A stretch of DNA of 33,061 nucleotides from Flavobacteriales bacterium CG_4_10_14_0_2_um_filter_35_18. Its GTDB lineage: Bacteria > Bacteroidota > Bacteroidia > Flavobacteriales > Flavobacteriaceae. Under the pieces are notes generated by a model, which ran no database searches, was not told where the DNA came from, and was given only the letters and a program-made list of their open reading frames with translations. This document shows positions 26,511 through 33,061 of the stretch, piece after piece; the stretch's first letter is position 1, and the number at the start of each line of letters is the position of its first letter. The stretch lies in assembly GCA_002793215.1 (NCBI GenBank), contig PFPU01000091.1, positions 1 to 33,061 on the forward strand, in the 5' to 3' direction. The translations under genes and the position numbers were made by a program.

Positions 26511-26998
26511 AACTTAAAGGACTAATTTATCAGCTTCCTAAATATTTTAAAAACACAATATTAGCTTTTGTAATTATGGTTAATATTGGTTTTTTTACGG
26601 GTTTATTTTTTATAGAAAATACCACAAATTTAAAACCTGTTGGCATTCAAGAACAATATCTTGGCAACGAAAATAAGCAAGATGCCATTGAAATGAAGTT
26701 TAAAAAACCACAGAAAGAAATGTTAACACTCATTCATAATCACATTTTATCTTTGTCGGTTTTATTTTTAATTATGGCTAGTTTGTTGGCGATAACCGGC
26801 ATCAATAAAAAAATAAAAGTTTTCTTAATGATTGAACCCTTTGTTTCGCTATTATTGACATTTGGTGGTTTATATATTGTATGGTATGGAGTGTTGTGGT
26901 TTTCGTATGTAGTGATTTTATCAGGCACTTTAATGATGCTAAGTTTTTTAGCGACATCAATTTTAATTGTAAAGGCTTTATTTAAAAATTCACAATAA
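26507..26998 (+). CDS. 4-TM membrane protein with H-x-H motif, function unknown
   Basis: Four hydrophobic segments; LTLIHNHILSLSVLFLIMASLLAITG; overlaps the FMN-binding gene by 4 bp. Confidence 0.78.
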   Translation: MKLKGLIYQLPKYFKNTILAFVIMVNIGFFTGLFFIENTTNLKPVGIQEQYLGNENKQDAIEMKFKKPQKEMLTLIHNHILSLSVLFLIMASLLAITGINKKIKVFLMIEPFVSLLLTFGGLYIVWYGVLWFSYVVILSGTLMMLSFLATSILIVKALFKNSQ

Positions 26999-27022
26999 TC
27001 AGCGTTATCAATTAAAATCATG

Positions 27023-27030
27023 TAAATTTG
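27023..27030 (+). promoter_or_regulatory. Putative -7 box TAAATTTG for guaB
   Basis: TAnnTTTG match upstream of ATG 27077. Confidence 0.5.
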
Positions 27031-27070
27031 CACGCAATTAATTGTTAAACATCCCACAGTATTAAATTGA

Positions 27071-29417
<2,347 letters not shown>

Positions 29418-29421
<4 letters not shown>

Positions 29422-30326
29422 TTTATTGTTAATTTTTGTTCAATAAAGGGAATAATTGCTTCAGTTTTATCATAATCAAACCAATTGATAGACTCATTTT
29501 TTCTAAACCACGTTTCCTGCCTTTTAGCAAAACGTCTGGTATTTTTTTTAATTTCATCCACAGCAATAGCTAAAGTATATTGATGGTCAAAATAAGCAAA
29601 TAATTCTTTATATCCCACTGTTTGTAACGCGTTTAAATTTTTATAAGGATATAATTGTTTGACTTCTTCTAATAAACCATTAGACATCATTTCATCAACA
29701 CGCTGGTTAATACGCTCATAAATTGTTGTTCTTGGGGCGGTTAAGCCAATTAAGATAGGAGTAAAATTACGTGAAATTTTTGATTGAAACTTAAAACTGC
29801 TATACGTTTTGCCAGTTGCTAAACAGATTTCAAGCGCGCGAATAATGCGGTGTGGATTTTCAATTTCTATATTCTGATAACTTTCTAAATCTAAAGTTTT
29901 TAGTTGCACTTGCAATGATTTTAAACCTTTTTCAATCAATTGTTTGTTCAAATTTGCTCTAATTTCGGAATTGACTTTAGGAAAATAATCCAATCCGTTT
30001 AAAACGGCATCAACATACAAACCACTGCCGCCAACCATAATGGCAAAGTTTGAAGTTTTATATATTTTATCTAACAAATTTATGGCTTCACGCTCAAATT
30101 GACCAACGTTATAAGGTTCAAAAATGGATTTATTTTGAATAAAATAATGTTTAGCTTGATGCAATTCTTCGGCAGTTGGCACGGCCGTTCCTATGGTTAA
30201 TTCCTTAAAAAACTGACGCGAGTCACAAGAGAGTATGGGTGCTTTAAAATGCTTTGCTAAAGCGATGCTCAACTTGGTTTTGCCAATGGCAGTTGTTCCA
30301 ATTATGACGATTAAGTAGTGGGACAT
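29418..30326 (-). CDS. miaA: tRNA dimethylallyltransferase
   Basis: IIGTTAIGKTKLSIALA; LSCDSRQFFKELTIGTAVPT; VGGSGLYVDAVLNGLD; RRFAKRQETWFRK. Confidence 0.96.
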
Positions 30327-31414
30327 ATTTTGTTTAAATAAATAATCTTTTCAGATTTATAACGCTTAATATGTTGATCTATAATAGTAAGTATGTTTTC
30401 GGAGCTTCCTTGTTGTCCAATTAAATTTTTGATAATTTCGGGATGGTTTATCTGAAAACACAAATCAAAATATCCAAATCCTTTATACGTATTGTCTTCA
30501 ATTAAAATAACCGATTTTTCTCCTAAATGCCGTCCTTTATTCACGATAAGCATATCTGGTAAAGAAACCAAATATTTTTTGAATGGCGCATTATAAGGTT
30601 TGTTGTATTTTGGCTTGTTTTGAAGGAGTTCTAAAGCAAATTTTATTTTTGAAATCAAGAGATTTCCCGTTTCTTCAACCGAAATAGATTGCACCTTTTC
30701 TTGAATGGCGATTTTAGTTTTGCTCTCACCTAAAAACAACTTTAAAACCTCTTTTTTGATGTTGGTTGATTTGCCTAGGTAGATAATTTTTCCTTGCTCA
30801 TCGTGTAAATAAAACAAGCCAACACCCGTTGTTAAAGGCGTTAATAAACTGTTTAGTTTATCCGAAATAGTTGAGGCATTAACGATGGGTTTGATGTTTC
30901 TTTGGATGATGGTTTTATCGATATCTTTTGATAAAAGCAGCTTAAATAATTTAACAGTTGCAAGCGCATCGCCACTTGCACGATGCCTATCGGCCACGGC
31001 AATGCCTAAGGCACGGCACAATCTACCCAAACTATATGATTCTAAATCGGGGATGAGTTGTTTGCTCAGCATGACGGTACAAAGGGTCTCTTTTTCAAAA
31101 TTGTAGCCAATGCGGCTGAATTCTGTTTGTAAAATACGGTAATCAAAAATGGTATTATGAGCAATGAGAATGCAATTTTCGGTAATTTCTACTATGCGCT
31201 TGGCAACTTCATAAAACTTTGGCGCTTGCCTCAGCATAGCGTTGTTAATTCCAGTTAAATTAACGACAAACGGCTGAATGGGTTTTTCGGGATTTACCAA
31301 GCTAATAAACTGATCAACAATAGCATTGCCATCAAATTTATAAATGGCAATTTCGGTTATGCCTTCTTCATTATATTTTCCTCCGGTGGTTTCTATATCA
31401 ACAATAGCGTACAT
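30311..31414 (-). CDS. DEDDh exonuclease (DnaQ-like) fused to UvrC-like GIY-YIG domain
   Basis: VDIETTGGKYNEEGITEIAI, AHNTIFDYRILQTEF, HRASGDALATVKL; then GLFYLHDEQGKIIYLGKSTNIKKEV...NKPKYN. Confidence 0.9.
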   Translation of the reverse strand: MYAIVDIETTGGKYNEEGITEIAIYKFDGNAIVDQFISLVNPEKPIQPFVVNLTGINNAMLRQAPKFYEVAKRIVEITENCILIAHNTIFDYRILQTEFSRIGYNFEKETLCTVMLSKQLIPDLESYSLGRLCRALGIAVADRHRASGDALATVKLFKLLLSKDIDKTIIQRNIKPIVNASTISDKLNSLLTPLTTGVGLFYLHDEQGKIIYLGKSTNIKKEVLKLFLGESKTKIAIQEKVQSISVEETGNLLISKIKFALELLQNKPKYNKPYNAPFKKYLVSLPDMLIVNKGRHLGEKSVILIEDNTYKGFGYFDLCFQINHPEIIKNLIGQQGSSENILTIIDQHIKRYKSEKIIYLNKICPTT

Positions 31415-32412
31415 TAGTTTTTGTCAAGTTTTAATTTTGTAGGTTTATTGGCGAGTTCCCAAGCGGTATAAAAAATTAATTTTGTACGCTTTGCTAACAA
31501 GTCGTAATTTATTTTTTCGGGCGTATCGGTTGGTTGATGGTAATCATCGTGAACGCCATTAAAATAGAAGATTATTGGAATATTATTTTTTGCAAAATTG
31601 TAATGATCAGAGCGGTAATAAAATTTATTAGGGTCGTTTTCGTCGTCAAATTTATAATCTAATTTTAAACCGGTATAAGTGCTATTGACCTTTTCGGATA
31701 AAAGTTTGAGCTCAATACTTAATTTATCTGAGCCTATCACATAAATGTAATTTGGATTATTTAGATGATCGTTATCTACACGTCCTATCATATCAATATT
31801 CAAATTAACAAGGGTATTTTTTATGGGAAATATTGGATAAGTGGTATAATAACGTGAGCCGAATAGGCCTTCTTCTTCACCTGTTAAATTTAAAAATACA
31901 ACCGATCTTTTTGGACGATTTCCAGCATCAGCTGCTAATTTAAAGGCTTCGGCAATCTCTAAAACTGCCGAAGTACCAGAGGCATCATCATCCGCACCAG
32001 CATAAATGCGTCCGTATTTTTTGCCCAAATGGTCGTAATGCGCCGAAATAATAACATATTGATTGGGGTAAGTGCTACCTTTTATAAAAGCTGCCACATT
32101 TTCTGAATCGGCATCGGCTAAGTCCATAAAAAAATCTTTAGGGATATTTTGAAAGTAGGTCGAATCGTAAGCCGAAGGAATGTTTAAATTTTTATAATAA
32201 TCAGCTAAATAGTGTGCCGCCAATTTTTGTCCTTTTTCTCCCGATTTGCGTCCTTCAAAATCGCTAGAAGTCAAATTAAACAACTGAAATTGTAAATCGG
32301 CTTTGGTAATTGATTTTCCAAATAAGGTATCTTCATTTGGTGGAGTTGCTTTTTGCTGGGTTGCGCAACAATAAAAAGAAAAAAAACTCAATGCAAAAAA
32401 TAGATTTTTCAT
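31414..32412 (-). CDS. M28 family metallopeptidase, lipoprotein-like signal
   Basis: VIISAHYDHLG, YAGADDDASGTSAVLEIAEAF, LTGEEEGLFGSRYY, NIDMIGRVD, YRSDHYNFAKNNIPIIFYFNG. Confidence 0.93.
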   Translation of the reverse strand: MKNLFFALSFFSFYCCATQQKATPPNEDTLFGKSITKADLQFQLFNLTSSDFEGRKSGEKGQKLAAHYLADYYKNLNIPSAYDSTYFQNIPKDFFMDLADADSENVAAFIKGSTYPNQYVIISAHYDHLGKKYGRIYAGADDDASGTSAVLEIAEAFKLAADAGNRPKRSVVFLNLTGEEEGLFGSRYYTTYPIFPIKNTLVNLNIDMIGRVDNDHLNNPNYIYVIGSDKLSIELKLLSEKVNSTYTGLKLDYKFDDENDPNKFYYRSDHYNFAKNNIPIIFYFNGVHDDYHQPTDTPEKINYDLLAKRTKLIFYTAWELANKPTKLKLDKN

Positions 32413-32454
32413 TAAAAAATGAGGCTTAGAAATTAAAAAATAAAGATAAAAAAA

Positions 32455-33061
32455 TTAACGGTGTTTTATTGAAAAATGTTTGCTGTTTGCATCAAAGCTA
32501 ACTAAATTGGTGTTAAATAACTTTTGCAGACTTTTGTTTTTGATTAATTCATCTGGGGCACCCGAAACAAATTTATCAGGAAACATCAACCAAAGTTGGT
32601 CGGCTAACTGTGTGGCAAAACTTATTTCGTGTGTAGCAATCACGATGCTTTTATCTAAAGTTTTACAAATGGTTTTTAACAAACTCAGAATGCTAATTTT
32701 ATAATGTATATCGAGATGTGCGGTTGGTTCATCTAAAAATATGAGTGGGGTGTTTTGAGCTAAGGCTCTGGCAATCATCACACGTTGTTTTTGTCCGTCG
32801 CTTAATTCATGCAATTTTTTGGTGGCAAATTTGGCAACTTGAGTTTGTTCCATCGCTTGAGCAATCATTGTGTGGTCGTCAAAAGACAAATTCCCTATCC
32901 AGTTCGTATAGGGTTGCCTTCCCAATGCAACTACCTCTAAAACACTCAGATTTGATGTGGGAATGGGCTCGGTTAACACCAAACTTATTTCTGTGGCAAT
33001 TTCTTGTGAGTTATAGGTGTCAATTGATTTTTGGTTTAAAAGTATTGTCCCTTCCAATTGT
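32455..33061 (-). CDS. ABC transporter ATP-binding protein, iron/siderophore-cobalamin type (N-terminus outside window)
   Basis: ABC signature LSDGQKQRVMIARALAQ, Walker B LIFLDEPTAHLD, H-loop ATHEIS; Walker A lies beyond the window end, and the track's TTG 33057 start is an artefact of truncation. Confidence 0.92.
   Translation of the reverse strand, partial: QLEGTILLNQKSIDTYNSQEIATEISLVLTEPIPTSNLSVLEVVALGRQPYTNWIGNLSFDDHTMIAQAMEQTQVAKFATKKLHELSDGQKQRVMIARALAQNTPLIFLDEPTAHLDIHYKISILSLLKTICKTLDKSIVIATHEISFATQLADQLWLMFPDKFVSGAPDELIKNKSLQKLFNTNLVSFDANSKHFSIKHR

Overview
The window is from an AT-rich Bacteroidota genome, most likely Flavobacteriia. The evidence is TAnnTTTG-type promoters, few Shine-Dalgarno sites, the gldD/gldE gliding genes and DUF3098. 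Most of it is chromosomal housekeeping DNA: an lpdA tail; AhpC-type peroxiredoxin and tpx; dgkA-ftsK-lolA-like-lptF/G-like-ribB-lpxK-punA; a DMT transporter; gldD-gldE-ssb-mutY (minus strand); HU; a 30-aa basic protein; rng; recX; two small lipoproteins; a short-chain L-threonine dehydrogenase-like gene; truB-uppP-DUF3098-ftsX; mce; rbfA and an ABC permease; guaB; an alpha/beta hydrolase; miaA; an exonuclease/GIY-YIG fusion; an M28 peptidase; and an ABC ATPase cut by the window edge. No mobile element, CRISPR array, rRNA or tRNA was recognised. The best candidate for an under-described system is the three-gene unit at 24872-26998: an outer-membrane beta-barrel, an FMN-binding protein with an ISGAT-type flavinylation motif, and a 4-TM protein with an H-x-H motif. 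It may be an envelope flavin electron-transfer module. Other points of interest are a RibBA-like protein whose GTP cyclohydrolase II half lacks its zinc cysteines, an exonuclease fused to a GIY-YIG domain that appears to have lost catalytic residues, a hydrolase resembling vertebrate MEST/PEG1, an RNase G lacking the Zn-link cysteines, and a tiny basic ORF absent from the ORF track. All family calls come from reading motifs; no database search was run.
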